This document shows, one piece after another, positions 16,362 to 25,014 of a stretch of 64,000 nt of DNA. Within the stretch, counting starts at the first letter, position 1; each line of letters opens with the position of its first letter. This DNA comes from an uncultured Erythrobacter sp. Its GTDB lineage: Bacteria > Pseudomonadota > Alphaproteobacteria > Sphingomonadales > Sphingomonadaceae. A program made the translations under genes and the position numbers. The notes beneath the pieces were generated by a model, which worked only from the letters and a program-made list of their open reading frames with translations, did not search any database and was not told the origin of the DNA. The stretch is taken from contig CANLZP010000003.1 in the NCBI GenBank assembly GCA_947495695.1, positions 1-64,000 of the forward strand. The letters run 5' to 3'.

Positions 16362-19262
16362 TTAGAAACGCAGCCTTGCAGTTGCCGAGTAACGGCGACC
16401 CAACACATCATATGTAGATGGGAAGGTGTTACCGGAGTTAAATCCGGTGGCGCCGATGCTGCTACCTGTGAACGGAGGCTTGTTGTCCAGAATGTTCTGA
16501 GCACCGAAGATCAGTTTCAGATTTTCTGTTGGATCAACAGCAAGCGTCAGATCAAAGTAGTGCTCTGAACCAGCAGTCTGGAATTGCTCCAGGAAGTTGG
16601 TTGCAACCAATGGCTCCACTTCAACCGCGTCGATCCAGCGGTGGAACAATGACACAGACATATCGTCAAATGTCAGAGTGTTCCGCCAGCTTGAGGAGAA
16701 CTCAGGCTGGATGGATGCACAGTTAGAGCTGTAGAAACCAACACACTCACGGTTCAGACCGCTTGGTGTCGCTTGGAATTTGCTGCTGTTGGTCCAGTTG
16801 CCGTTAAAGCTCGAGGTCCAAGTCGCGAAGTCAAAGTCCTTGCGATAGTTGATCGTCAGATCAACACCATCAGTCGTGATCTGACCCAAGTTCGAAAGAA
16901 CCTGAGGCAAGCCTGGTGTGATTGCCACGTCGCCAAACAGGTTACCCGTGATTGGGTTACGACGAATGCTGGTACATGCCGGATCAGATGCCGAAGCAGC
17001 TGTTACCGAAGGTGCCGTCGCAAATGCGGCGCCAAAGCATGATGCAAACAGATCGTCTTCTGTTGGGTTCGTGATCGCGCCCGTAACTTTGATGTTGTAG
17101 TAATCAACAGTCAAAGACAGTCCAGGAGCAAAGTCGGGACGGAAGACCGCGCCGATAGTCCAGGTGGTTGCGTCTTCTGCGCCAAGGTTAGGGTTACCAC
17201 CAGTGGTAACGTTACCTTGAGCAGCCGGGTCAGGAATGATGTTCCCGATCGAAGCAGCTGGTGCACCCTGAGCCAAACAAACCGCAACGAGGTTTGCATC
17301 GCCAGCGATATTGCCCTGACAAGGATCCTGAGAGAAGTTACCCAGACCAGTTGCTTGTGGTGAGAACAGCTCACCAATGTTCGGTGCACGTGTCACACGC
17401 TGGTAGTTACCGCGGATCTGAAGCGCAGAAACTGGTGAGTATGTACCACCAACTTTCCACGTGTATTCAGTGCCGGTGCTTGAATAGTCAGAAATACGAC
17501 CACCCAATTGCAGCGTCAGCTCTTCAAAGCCAGGCTTGCCTTCTACGAGTGGAACAACCAGCTCGCCGAATGCTTCCTTAACGTCGTATCCAACGCCTAC
17601 GAGGTCAGGAACAGCTGCGCCGTTACCCAGAACTTCGCCAGGAGTTTGTGACAACAGGTCGGCAGTATTGCCGGCTGTGTAGTCGCGATACTCAGCACCA
17701 AGCACGAAGCTTACGCCTTGGTCAGCCCAAGGTGAAGACAAAGCCAGGTCGCCGTCGATGTAACCGCCAACCTGTGACAGTTCCGATGTGCGAACTTGCT
17801 GGTTACCGGTATCCAGGAAGCCCTGCATTTCAGGAGTGATGCTGCCGATTTCACCGAACAGGTTGAAAGGCACACATCCGTTGGTTGGATCTACACAGGT
17901 GTTTTGATCAACCGCCGACAGTGCCTGGATCAGGCGTGATTTCAGGCCGTTACCAGATTGCTTACGGACGACTTCGTTCTCACCGTGAGCGCCGAAGATC
18001 TCAAAGTTGAGGTTATCGGTGATCGAACCGCGTGCGCCAACCTTGATTTGGAACTGACGGGTCGTACGTTCGCTCAAACGCTCACCGAATTCGATGAAGC
18101 GACGAGCAAAGGTAAACTGCGTGAATTCACGATAGTTTGGATCCGATGGGTCCGTCACTGTCGAAGCAGCATCACAATCAGCTTGTGCGATGCTTGCAGC
18201 AGCACACAGTTGGTCACGAGTGTTGTCTTGCAAGAACGGGTTGCTCAAAGGGATCGGACCGGCAAAGCCGAACGAACCAGAAGGAGCGCCGTTGGTGTCG
18301 GTCTGACTGTCGACAAACATCGCTTCAGAGAAGACTTCGATGCCTTCAACGATTTCGTAGTTGCCTTGAGCATAGATACGGAATTGCTCTTGTGGCAGCT
18401 GGAAGTAGTTGAACGGGTTGTAGTTAAACGGTGTGAAACCAGGATTGATGTTGCCAGTGGCTGGATCAATCTGTTGGAAGCCCGAGAAACCACCGCCGCT
18501 GATGCGGGTTGGAGCAGTTGTCGAAGAACCGCCTGCGTTACCGCTACGTGCACTGATGTTGTCGATCGAGAAGTCACGCTGACCTTGACGCAGTGGGTCA
18601 CGCTTAGAGTAACCAACGCTGATTACGGCGTTACCGCGACCATCATCAAAGTTAGCACCGATTGTCAGGTCGGCGCGGAAGTTGTTCGCGTCGCCTTGCT
18701 CGGTGATTGAATTGTTGACCGTGAAGTCCATGCCTTCAAAGTCTTGCTTGGTGATGAAGTTGATCACGCCCGAGATAGCGTCGGCACCATATGTGGAGCC
18801 AGCACCACCGGTCAGAACGTCAACGCGTTCGATCAGTGCAACAGGAATGATATCCAAGTTCACACGGCCGGTACGATCAACTGGCACAAGGCGTGTGCTG
18901 TTGAGCAGTGTGATGTTCCGGTTGGAACCAATACCGCGCAAGTTGATGAACGTGCTGCCGCCGTTACCATTGTTCAGGTTTGAACCTGTGCTTGGAACAA
19001 CGCCGGGAATTTCGCGAAGAACGTTCTCGATGTTGCCTTGCTGGCGCAGATCGATCTCTTCAGAGCCGACAACCGCAACTGGGCTGGAAAGTTCGAGGTT
19101 AGGGTTGCTAATCCGCGAACCCGTAACGATGATCAATTGACCTTCGTCTTCAGCCTCGGCGGGTGCCGCGACATCTTCCTGAGCGAAGGCAGGAGCCGAC
19201 GCCAGTGCGAGACTGACGGCCAGCGAACCAGCGCCCAGTCTAAGTTGAGTAGAAATTTTCAT
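16362..19262 (-). CDS. TonB-dependent outer-membrane receptor (966 aa)
   Basis: The start at 19262 (MKISTQLRLG) is chosen because it opens a signal peptide (cleavage after PAFA) and is preceded by AAGGG; a longer frame to 19385 has no such features. After a short acidic linker (EAEDEGQ) comes the plug, starting LIIVTGSRISNPNLELSSPVAVV. It has the motifs NVLREIPGV, FINLRGIGSNRNITLLN and GAGSTYGADAISGVINF. The beta-barrel ends with A-T-A-R-L-R-F, whose terminal Phe is a BAM signal. This plug type is common in sphingomonads and is often linked to plant- or peptide-derived nutrients; the ligand here is not predictable. It has long upstream non-coding DNA with a 14-bp palindrome, and a terminator downstream. 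Confidence 0.95.
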   Translation of the reverse strand: MKISTQLRLGAGSLAVSLALASAPAFAQEDVAAPAEAEDEGQLIIVTGSRISNPNLELSSPVAVVGSEEIDLRQQGNIENVLREIPGVVPSTGSNLNNGNGGSTFINLRGIGSNRNITLLNSTRLVPVDRTGRVNLDIIPVALIERVDVLTGGAGSTYGADAISGVINFITKQDFEGMDFTVNNSITEQGDANNFRADLTIGANFDDGRGNAVISVGYSKRDPLRQGQRDFSIDNISARSGNAGGSSTTAPTRISGGGFSGFQQIDPATGNINPGFTPFNYNPFNYFQLPQEQFRIYAQGNYEIVEGIEVFSEAMFVDSQTDTNGAPSGSFGFAGPIPLSNPFLQDNTRDQLCAAASIAQADCDAASTVTDPSDPNYREFTQFTFARRFIEFGERLSERTTRQFQIKVGARGSITDNLNFEIFGAHGENEVVRKQSGNGLKSRLIQALSAVDQNTCVDPTNGCVPFNLFGEIGSITPEMQGFLDTGNQQVRTSELSQVGGYIDGDLALSSPWADQGVSFVLGAEYRDYTAGNTADLLSQTPGEVLGNGAAVPDLVGVGYDVKEAFGELVVPLVEGKPGFEELTLQLGGRISDYSSTGTEYTWKVGGTYSPVSALQIRGNYQRVTRAPNIGELFSPQATGLGNFSQDPCQGNIAGDANLVAVCLAQGAPAASIGNIIPDPAAQGNVTTGGNPNLGAEDATTWTIGAVFRPDFAPGLSLTVDYYNIKVTGAITNPTEDDLFASCFGAAFATAPSVTAASASDPACTSIRRNPITGNLFGDVAITPGLPQVLSNLGQITTDGVDLTINYRKDFDFATWTSSFNGNWTNSSKFQATPSGLNRECVGFYSSNCASIQPEFSSSWRNTLTFDDMSVSLFHRWIDAVEVEPLVATNFLEQFQTAGSEHYFDLTLAVDPTENLKLIFGAQNILDNKPPFTGSSIGATGFNSGNTFPSTYDVLGRRYSATARLRF

Positions 19263-19389
19263 TTGGTTTAGTACCCTTATGAATTGCCTCAACACCGAGG
19301 TGGTGAGAGCGTTGCCGACTGCGTCCCGCGTTCGCTTTGGAAAAGCGAGCAACGAGCGACAGTCAAGTTCATCGGGCGAAAGCAAAACA

Positions 19390-19403
19390 GCGCGATATCG
19401 CGC
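19390..19403. repeat. perfect 14-bp palindrome
   Basis: GCGCGATATCGCGC is fully self-complementary and lies 128 bp upstream of the TonB receptor ATG. It could be a regulator site or chance in GC-rich DNA. A related GCGCAATATCC follows within 20 bp. Confidence 0.4.
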
Positions 19404-19665
19404 AAAAAATGCGCAATATCCGCTGAGTAGCCAGTCCCTGAGGGTGGATTACTCCTATAAGACGTCTGATTGAAAGGCAGCTAGGCGCTATGCAGCAAAT
19501 TGGTCGCTATGGTGTAGCGTGACTGCAACACTGCATTTTGGGGCAGTTTCCGGCAAATTTCAGCCAATGTCCCGATTCAGCCAGTCGACCTGAGCGCTCG
19601 AGTGTTTCTTGGAAGGTTGCCGGTGGATTTCGCTGCCTTGATCGGTAGTTACCACTATGAGTAAG

Positions 19666-19681
19666 TTGACGCAAACGTAAG
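19666..19681 (+). promoter_or_regulatory. candidate acyl-CoA catabolism operator upstream of the thiolase
   Basis: TTGACGCAAACGTAAG has the inverted ACG-N4-CGT core with flanking TT/AA expected of MerR-type LiuR sites (about TTTACGTAAACGTAAA as I remember it, 13 of 16 matching). It ends 51 bp before the thiolase ATG. The match is from memory of the motif, so this is tentative. Confidence 0.35.
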
Positions 19682-19732
19682 GTATGCCTAGGCCGATCTC
19701 AATTCCAAATTTTTCTCGCCGGAGTTGAGCAC

Positions 19733-20905
19733 ATGACCACAGCCTATATTGTTGAAGCCGTTCGCACTGCCGGGGGCCGCCGCGGTGGTCGCCTTGCCGG
19801 GGTTCACCCGGTCGATCTTCTCGCCCAGTCACTGGACGCTGTGGTCGAGCGCAGCGGGATTGATCCAACGGCGATTGACGATGTTGTCACAGGCTGCGTC
19901 AGCCAGGCGGGCGAACAAGCCGGTCAGGTCGGACGCATGGGTGTGCTGGCATCAAAGCTGTTGCCGCAATCCACTCCGGCCGTATCAATCGATCGCCAGT
20001 GCGGTTCGAGCCAGCAGGCTATCCAATTTGCAGCCCAAGCGGTGATGAGCGGCACGCAAGACGCTGTGATCGCAAGCGGTGTGGAAAGCATGACCCGCGT
20101 GCCAATGGGGTCGAATATGACGCTGCATATGAAGGAAGGGCTGGGCAATTACATGTCACCCGGCGTTCGGGAAAAATATCCTAATGTACAGTTCAGCCAG
20201 TTTATGGGCGCAGAAATGATTGCCCAGAAGCACGGTTTTTCCAAGGACGAGATCGATGCATTCGCGCTGGAAAGCCACATGCGCGCTATTGCTGCAACCA
20301 ATGCTGGCGCGTTTGAAAATGAAATTGTCCCGATTGCGATTGAAACGCCCGAAGGCGACGATATGCACACGGTGGACGAGGGCATCCGGTTTGACGCCAC
20401 GCTGGAAGGCATTGCCGGGGTGAAATTGCTTGCTCCCGAAGGCAGGATCACAGCCGCCTCGGCCAGTCAGATTTGTGATGGATCGTCGGCTGTGCTGGTA
20501 GTCAATGAAGAGACCTTGAAGCGGCACAATCTGACCCCAATGGCCCGAATTCACAATTTGACCGTGACCGCCGGTGATCCGGTGATCATGCTGGAAGAGC
20601 CGCTGTTCGCTACAGACAAGGCGCTGGAGCGCGCGGGCATGAAGATCGACGATATCGATCTGTATGAAGTGAACGAGGCTTTTGCCCCTGTTCCAATGGC
20701 CTGGTTGAAGCATACTGGTGCCGATCCCGAAAAGCTGAACGTGCATGGCGGCGCAATTGCGCTGGGCCACCCATTGGGCGCATCGGGCACAAAGCTGATG
20801 GCAACTTTGGTCCATGGCCTGAAACGGCATGGCAAGAAATATGGCCTTCAAACAATGTGCGAAGGTGGCGGCGTAGCCAATGTGACGATCGTCGAAGCGC
20901 TTTAA
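19733..20905 (+). CDS. acetyl-CoA C-acyltransferase (thiolase)
   Basis: A 390-residue thiolase of normal length, which condenses or cleaves acyl-CoA and acetyl-CoA. The catalytic set is complete: Cys90 in DRQCGSSQQA (acyl acceptor), His346 in GGAIALGHPLGASG and Cys376 in MCEGGGVAN. The N-terminus (TTAYIVEAVRTAGGRRGG) matches catabolic thiolases of the FadA type more than the biosynthetic PhaA type, although the two overlap. It is followed 27 bp later by an SDR dehydrogenase, with a crotonase-fold enzyme 1.6 kb further on, so together they could carry out beta-oxidation-like steps on a fatty or branched-chain acyl-CoA. GGAG about 10 nt upstream supports the start. Confidence 0.95.
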   Translation: MTTAYIVEAVRTAGGRRGGRLAGVHPVDLLAQSLDAVVERSGIDPTAIDDVVTGCVSQAGEQAGQVGRMGVLASKLLPQSTPAVSIDRQCGSSQQAIQFAAQAVMSGTQDAVIASGVESMTRVPMGSNMTLHMKEGLGNYMSPGVREKYPNVQFSQFMGAEMIAQKHGFSKDEIDAFALESHMRAIAATNAGAFENEIVPIAIETPEGDDMHTVDEGIRFDATLEGIAGVKLLAPEGRITAASASQICDGSSAVLVVNEETLKRHNLTPMARIHNLTVTAGDPVIMLEEPLFATDKALERAGMKIDDIDLYEVNEAFAPVPMAWLKHTGADPEKLNVHGGAIALGHPLGASGTKLMATLVHGLKRHGKKYGLQTMCEGGGVANVTIVEAL

Positions 20906-20932
20906 TTCAATACCTTAAGAGGAATTACGATA

Positions 20933-21718
20933 ATGGAAGTATCAGCCAACACCCCCGCCGTTGTAACGGGTGGCGCATCCGGCCTTGGAGAGGCCACTGC
21001 TCGCGCACTTGCGGCCAAGGGCGCCAAAGTCGCCATCTTCGACATGAATGAAGAAAAGGGCACAGCTGTTGCCGCCGACATTGGCGGCGTGTTTTGCAAG
21101 GTCAATGTGACCAGCGATGATGATGTCGATGCTGGCTTTGCCAAAGCGCGCGAAGCGCATGGACAAGAACGCATTCTGGTCAATTGCGCAGGCATCGGCA
21201 ATGCGATCAAGACCGCCAGCCGCGACAAACAGACAGGTGAAATCAAACATTTCCCATTGTCCGCGTTTGACTTTGTGATTCAGGTCAATCTGATCGGCAC
21301 CTTCCGCTGTATTGCCAAATCAGCAGCTGGTATGATGTCGGTGGATCCTTTGTCGGACGAAGGCGATCGCGGTGCGATCGTCAACACAGCGTCGGTTGCT
21401 GCTGAAGATGGCCAGATGGGCCAGGCGGCCTATTCTGCATCGAAGGGCGGCGTTGTTGGCATGACTTTGCCGATCGCGCGCGACCTGATGCGCGAAGGCA
21501 TCCGGGTGAACACTATCCTTCCCGGCATCTTTGAAACCCCGTTGATGAATGCGGCGCCACCTCAGGTGAAAGAAGCGCTGGCCGCCTCTGTCCCATTCCC
21601 CAAGCGTCTGGGTTACCCTGAAGAATACGCTAAGCTGGCCATGACCATGATCGAAACCGGTTATTTCAACGGCGAAGACGTCCGCTTGGACGGCGCCATC
21701 CGTATGGCACCGCGCTAA
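20933..21718 (+). CDS. SDR family 3-hydroxyacyl-CoA dehydrogenase-like oxidoreductase
   Basis: A 261-residue classical short-chain dehydrogenase. The cofactor motif T-G-G-A-S-G-L-G is near residue 12, NCAGIG near 85 and the catalytic YSASK near 165, with Ser upstream in NTASVA. An Asp at the end of beta-strand 2 (IFDMNEEKG) predicts NAD rather than NADP. The overall pattern (long insertion with [18 protein letters not shown], end [15 protein letters not shown]) resembles type-2 3-hydroxyacyl-CoA dehydrogenases (HSD17B10 family), which oxidise straight or branched 3-hydroxyacyl-CoA. Its place 27 bp after the thiolase fits that role. AAGAGGAA lies just upstream of the ATG. Confidence 0.9.
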   Translation: MEVSANTPAVVTGGASGLGEATARALAAKGAKVAIFDMNEEKGTAVAADIGGVFCKVNVTSDDDVDAGFAKAREAHGQERILVNCAGIGNAIKTASRDKQTGEIKHFPLSAFDFVIQVNLIGTFRCIAKSAAGMMSVDPLSDEGDRGAIVNTASVAAEDGQMGQAAYSASKGGVVGMTLPIARDLMREGIRVNTILPGIFETPLMNAAPPQVKEALAASVPFPKRLGYPEEYAKLAMTMIETGYFNGEDVRLDGAIRMAPR

Positions 21719-21819
21719 GAACACGGCGTAGGCATAGGCCTGGCGCCTCAACGCTTTACACTTGCCGTCGCTCGTGCAGAAATGTCCGGGCGGCGGCAAT
21801 TTCGTTTGGGGGCACTGCA

Positions 21820-22335
21820 GTGAGCGGATCGTTTGTATTCGAGACCGAACATCTCGCCGCGCGGCGCTGGGTTGAGAGCGACGAGCCGCGCGTCCTGCAA
21901 TTATATGGGCAAGCCGAGGTGGCCCGTTGGATTGACGATGGCCGGCCAATAACAGCGCAAGAGGCTGAATATTGGATGGGTGTTACCCGTACCAATTACG
22001 AAAAGCGCGGTTATGGAATGTTCGCGATCGAGGATCTTCAGACATCCGAAGTCATCGGTTTTGGCGGCATCGTGCATCCGGGCAATCAACCCGAGCCTGA
22101 AATCAAATACGCCTTTCAACCGGGTGTATGGGGCAGGGGCTTGGCGAGTGAATTTGTGCGCGGGCTGATGCACTACGGCCAAACCGTGCATGGGCTAACC
22201 CACTTCATCGCGACCGTGGCATCGCCCAATCTGGCGTCAATCCGGGTGTTGGAAAAAGCCGGCTTAAGCAAAACCGGGGCACGACAAGAAGACGATGGCA
22301 GCGAAACCGTGGTTCTGGAATGGCGCTCACCATAA
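21820..22335 (+). CDS. GNAT family N-acetyltransferase (RimJ/RimL-like)
   Basis: A 171-residue acetyltransferase starting at GTG 21820 behind GGGGG. It has the Acetyltransf_3 layout: FETEHLAARRW near the start, IGFGGI in the central strand, the acetyl-CoA pyrophosphate loop G-V-W-G-R-G-L-A-S-E near residue 108, and ASPNLASIRVLEKAGL near the end. Relatives acetylate ribosomal protein N-termini, aminoglycosides or small amines; the substrate here is unknown. It sits between the SDR gene and the crotonase gene in the same direction, but nothing ties it to acyl-CoA metabolism. Confidence 0.88.
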   Translation: MSGSFVFETEHLAARRWVESDEPRVLQLYGQAEVARWIDDGRPITAQEAEYWMGVTRTNYEKRGYGMFAIEDLQTSEVIGFGGIVHPGNQPEPEIKYAFQPGVWGRGLASEFVRGLMHYGQTVHGLTHFIATVASPNLASIRVLEKAGLSKTGARQEDDGSETVVLEWRSP

Positions 22336-22485
22336 TTGCCAGCAACTAAAACCCATGTCGGCTGGTTGCCCCCTGCCTTGTCGATTGCGCCTATCGAAAA
22401 TGGACATGAAATTGCCTCCATCTTGACGTTATAGGTGGTCCGGCAAACCCGACTTTAGACCTGCCACCCATCTCAGGAGATATAC

Positions 22486-23358
22486 ATGGCCGATTACACG
22501 CAAATCTTGGTCGACAAGAGCGATGGTATCGCAAAGATCACATTGAACCGTCCTGAGAAAATGAATGCCTATACGCGCCATATGCAAGGTGAGATTTGCG
22601 ATGCGATGGACGACATTGACGCCGATGACAGCATTCGTGCGGTGATCTTTACAGGCGCTGGGGACCGCGCCTTTTGCGCTGGTGCTGACCTGACGCCAGA
22701 GGGCGGGGGGCATGTGTTCTCCGATCCAAATGAAGTGGAGGATTTGTCTGACCCGACGGTGCGCGATGGCGGTGGTAAGCTGACCTTGCGCCTGTTCCAA
22801 TCCACCAAGCCGCTGATCAGCGCCTGCAACGGTGTGGCGGTTGGCGTTGGCGCGACCATGCAATTGGCGATGGATATCAGGCTGGCCAGCGACACGGCTC
22901 GGTATGGCTTTGTGTTTGCCCGGCGCGGCATCGTTCCCGAGGCCTGTTCGAGCTGGTTCCTGCCCAAGATAGTTGGCATTCAGCAGGCGTTGGAATGGTG
23001 CTATACTGGGCGCATATTTGATGCTGCCACGGCAAAAGAGGCGGGCCTGGTCCGCTCAGTCCATGCAGCCGGTGATCTGATGCCGGCAGCGGTTGCGTTG
23101 GCGCGCGAGATCGCAGACAATACATCAGCCATTTCGGTAGCGATGACCAGGGCGATGATGTGGCGCTTGTCCAACACCGAACACCCGATGATGGCTCACC
23201 GGGTAGACAGCAAATCGATCTATAGCATGTCGCGGGCAGGGGACGCCAAGGAAGGCATCGCCAGCTTCCTGGAAAAGCGTGTACCAGTCTATCCCGACAA
23301 GGTGAGCCAGGATATGCCCGATTTCTACCCTTGGTGGGACGAGCCTGAATATCGCTGA
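22486..23358 (+). CDS. crotonase-fold enoyl-CoA hydratase/isomerase, isomerase-like active site
   Basis: A 290-residue crotonase-superfamily protein with a strong ribosome site (AGGAGA, 7 nt before the ATG). The oxyanion-hole segment AFCAGADL is intact. The region that carries the first hydratase glutamate (GGGCEL in true enoyl-CoA hydratases) reads GVGATMQLAMD, and the position of the second reads YGFVFARRG, so both hydratase Glu residues appear replaced. Glu152 in GIVPEACSSW matches the catalytic glutamate of delta3,delta2-enoyl-CoA isomerases (PE-x-CSS). I therefore lean to isomerase or related chemistry, although many annotations would say enoyl-CoA hydratase. The C-terminus (YPDKVSQDMPDFYPWW) is characteristic of this subgroup. 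A MarR regulator gene follows. Confidence 0.88.
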   Translation: MADYTQILVDKSDGIAKITLNRPEKMNAYTRHMQGEICDAMDDIDADDSIRAVIFTGAGDRAFCAGADLTPEGGGHVFSDPNEVEDLSDPTVRDGGGKLTLRLFQSTKPLISACNGVAVGVGATMQLAMDIRLASDTARYGFVFARRGIVPEACSSWFLPKIVGIQQALEWCYTGRIFDAATAKEAGLVRSVHAAGDLMPAAVALAREIADNTSAISVAMTRAMMWRLSNTEHPMMAHRVDSKSIYSMSRAGDAKEGIASFLEKRVPVYPDKVSQDMPDFYPWWDEPEYR

Positions 23359-23434
23359 CTATTGGCGCTAAAATGTGGTGCAAAAAGTCTACGGCTCTTG
23401 CCAAGCTGGCGATTATTGTGGGAAGCGATCCATC

Positions 23435-23917
23435 ATGGACGACGATCAAAACCAATCCGGTGCTACCCTTGGACGGCTGGCTGACTTTCTACCCTATCAA
23501 CTGTCTGTAACATCGAACGCTGTCAGCAGCATGATCGCACAACGCTATCGCGCGCGGTTTGGTTTGAAGATCACAGAATGGCGCGTGATTGCGGTGCTGG
23601 GGGATGCGGGCGCAGCCACTCAGCGCGACCTGACCCAGGCGACTTTGATGGACAAGGTTGCGGTCAATCGCGCGAGCAAGGTTCTGGAAGAACGCGAATT
23701 GCTAAAGCGCAAACCCAATGCGCATGATGGTCGCTCTCATCTGTTGGAGCTGACCCAAGAAGGCAAAGCCATCCATCAAGAGGTAATGCCCATGGTGGAG
23801 CAAATGGAGCGCGACATTTTTGCTGCTCTGTCAACGCAAGAGCAGGCTCAATTCAAAGCCATGCTGAAGCGGATTTTCGACAATACTGATACAAAGGGGC
23901 CCACCCCGCGCGATTGA
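23435..23917 (+). CDS. MarR family transcriptional regulator
   Basis: A 160-residue winged-helix regulator. The start at 23435 (MDDDQN) has GGGAAG about 9 nt upstream; a longer frame from 23375 is less likely. The family layout is clear: a dimerisation helix, the segment LKITEWRVIAVLGDAGAATQRDL, recognition helix MDKVAVNRASKVLEERELL and wing DGRSHLLELTQEG. It lies 76 bp after the crotonase-fold gene in the same direction and may be co-transcribed with it, which would suit a repressor responding to an acyl-CoA or aromatic-CoA ligand. No palindromic operator was found nearby. Confidence 0.9.
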   Translation: MDDDQNQSGATLGRLADFLPYQLSVTSNAVSSMIAQRYRARFGLKITEWRVIAVLGDAGAATQRDLTQATLMDKVAVNRASKVLEERELLKRKPNAHDGRSHLLELTQEGKAIHQEVMPMVEQMERDIFAALSTQEQAQFKAMLKRIFDNTDTKGPTPRD

Positions 23918-23964
23918 CGCGAAGTGGGCCTCCGATTGCAAGAGCCTAACCCCCATCAGGCTCT
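23897..23964. terminator. two inverted repeats between convergent marR and tadC genes
   Basis: GGCCCAC pairs with GTGGGCC across the end of marR, and AGAGCCT pairs with AGGCTCT at 23941-23964. Neither has a good T-run, so they are only plausible termination or stability hairpins. Confidence 0.4.
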
Positions 23965-24001
23965 GCACCCAAATCTGTTGGGCTTTTGCTCGTCAAATTC
24001 C

Positions 24002-24997
24002 TTATTTGCTGATGAAGGAATCCGAGATCGAACAAGCTGCCGGTCCAAGGATCACAATGAACAGCACGGGCAGAATGAACAGGATGAGCGGAATGGTCAT
24101 AATGGCGGGAAGGCGCGCAGCCTTTTCTTCAGCTCGCATCATGCGCTCGTTACGGAATTCAGCCGACAATACGCGCAATGCAGATGCCAGCGGAGTACCA
24201 TAGCGTTCGGTTTGAACCATAGTGGTGACCACGCCGCGAACCGATTCCAGATCGACCCGATAGGCCAAATTGTTAAACGCCATCCGACGTTCGCTTAGGA
24301 AGGACAGCTCAATCGCGGTTAGGGCGAATTCGTCACCCAACTCGGGATAAGCACGGCCCAATTCCTTGGCGACCCGGTTAAAGGCAGCATCCACCGTCAG
24401 ACCAGCCTCTGCACAGATGACCAACAGGTCGAGTGCGTCGGGCAAACCCTTGCGGATTTCGCCTGTGCGTTTGCTGGCCTTGTTGGCGAGGAAGATTTCC
24501 GGCCCTTTGTAGCCGAGTAAAACGGCTGCGGACAAAGCCATAACCTTCTTCATCTGCCAATCGGGATAAATCTCCACGACGTAAAGCAGTGTGAACGCAG
24601 TGAGGCCCAAAACGATAGGCAGCACGATACGCGCACCGATCACCAGAACAGCCAGTTCCTTGTTTCGGATACCAGCATGGGCCAGCTTTTGCTGAATAGC
24701 TTCGATCTGGCTTTGCTGGAGGACTTTCATGCCCTGCAAGCGCTCTTTCATCTTGTCAGTCTTGTCCGTCTTGCGAACCAGGCTGACGCGCTTTTTGGCG
24801 CTTGATGTGATGATGCCCGCTTTCAGCTCTTCACGGCGGTCGTTCAGTGACTGAACGCGTTTTGCCATCGGATCCCTGACGGTCACCGCAGCATAGATGG
24901 CAAACATCACAGCCAGAGTGGCAATCCCGGCAAGGATCGTTCCAACGAGGATAACATCAAAGCCGAGAAGTGTCGGTCCAGGAGGGTTGTTTAGCAT
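24002..24997 (-). CDS. tadC: Tad pilus inner-membrane platform protein TadC
   Basis: A 331-residue type II/IV secretion F-domain protein. An N-terminal membrane segment (about 12-37) is followed by a basic cytoplasmic stretch, two more membrane helices (about 118-165), the F domain with GLPDALDLLVICAEAGLTVDAAF, and a C-terminal membrane segment (TIPLILFILPVLFIVIL). TadC pairs with TadB as the platform on which the pilus grows, driven in other species by the TadA/CpaF ATPase. It is the last gene of the locus, 17 bp after tadB. Confidence 0.92.
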   Translation of the reverse strand: MLNNPPGPTLLGFDVILVGTILAGIATLAVMFAIYAAVTVRDPMAKRVQSLNDRREELKAGIITSSAKKRVSLVRKTDKTDKMKERLQGMKVLQQSQIEAIQQKLAHAGIRNKELAVLVIGARIVLPIVLGLTAFTLLYVVEIYPDWQMKKVMALSAAVLLGYKGPEIFLANKASKRTGEIRKGLPDALDLLVICAEAGLTVDAAFNRVAKELGRAYPELGDEFALTAIELSFLSERRMAFNNLAYRVDLESVRGVVTTMVQTERYGTPLASALRVLSAEFRNERMMRAEEKAARLPAIMTIPLILFILPVLFIVILGPAACSISDSFISK

Positions 24998-25014
24998 TGT
25001 TTCCGTTCCCTCTC

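Larger units (their letters stand above)
19263..19732. other. 470-bp non-coding region between divergent genes
   Basis: This holds the leader of the TonB receptor (minus) and the upstream region of the thiolase (plus). Visible elements are a TCGCTTT-GGA-AAAGCGA hairpin (19332-19348), the palindrome at 19390-19403 and an operator-like site at 19666-19681. No credible gene was seen. Confidence 0.6.

Noticed and set aside
17958..18710. A 250-codon plus-strand frame opposite the second TonB receptor
   Set aside because: It is a shadow frame caused by codon bias of the receptor gene; no motif is present.
8913..19262. A cobalamin riboswitch controlling either TonB receptor
   Set aside because: No B12-box-like sequence was seen in either leader.
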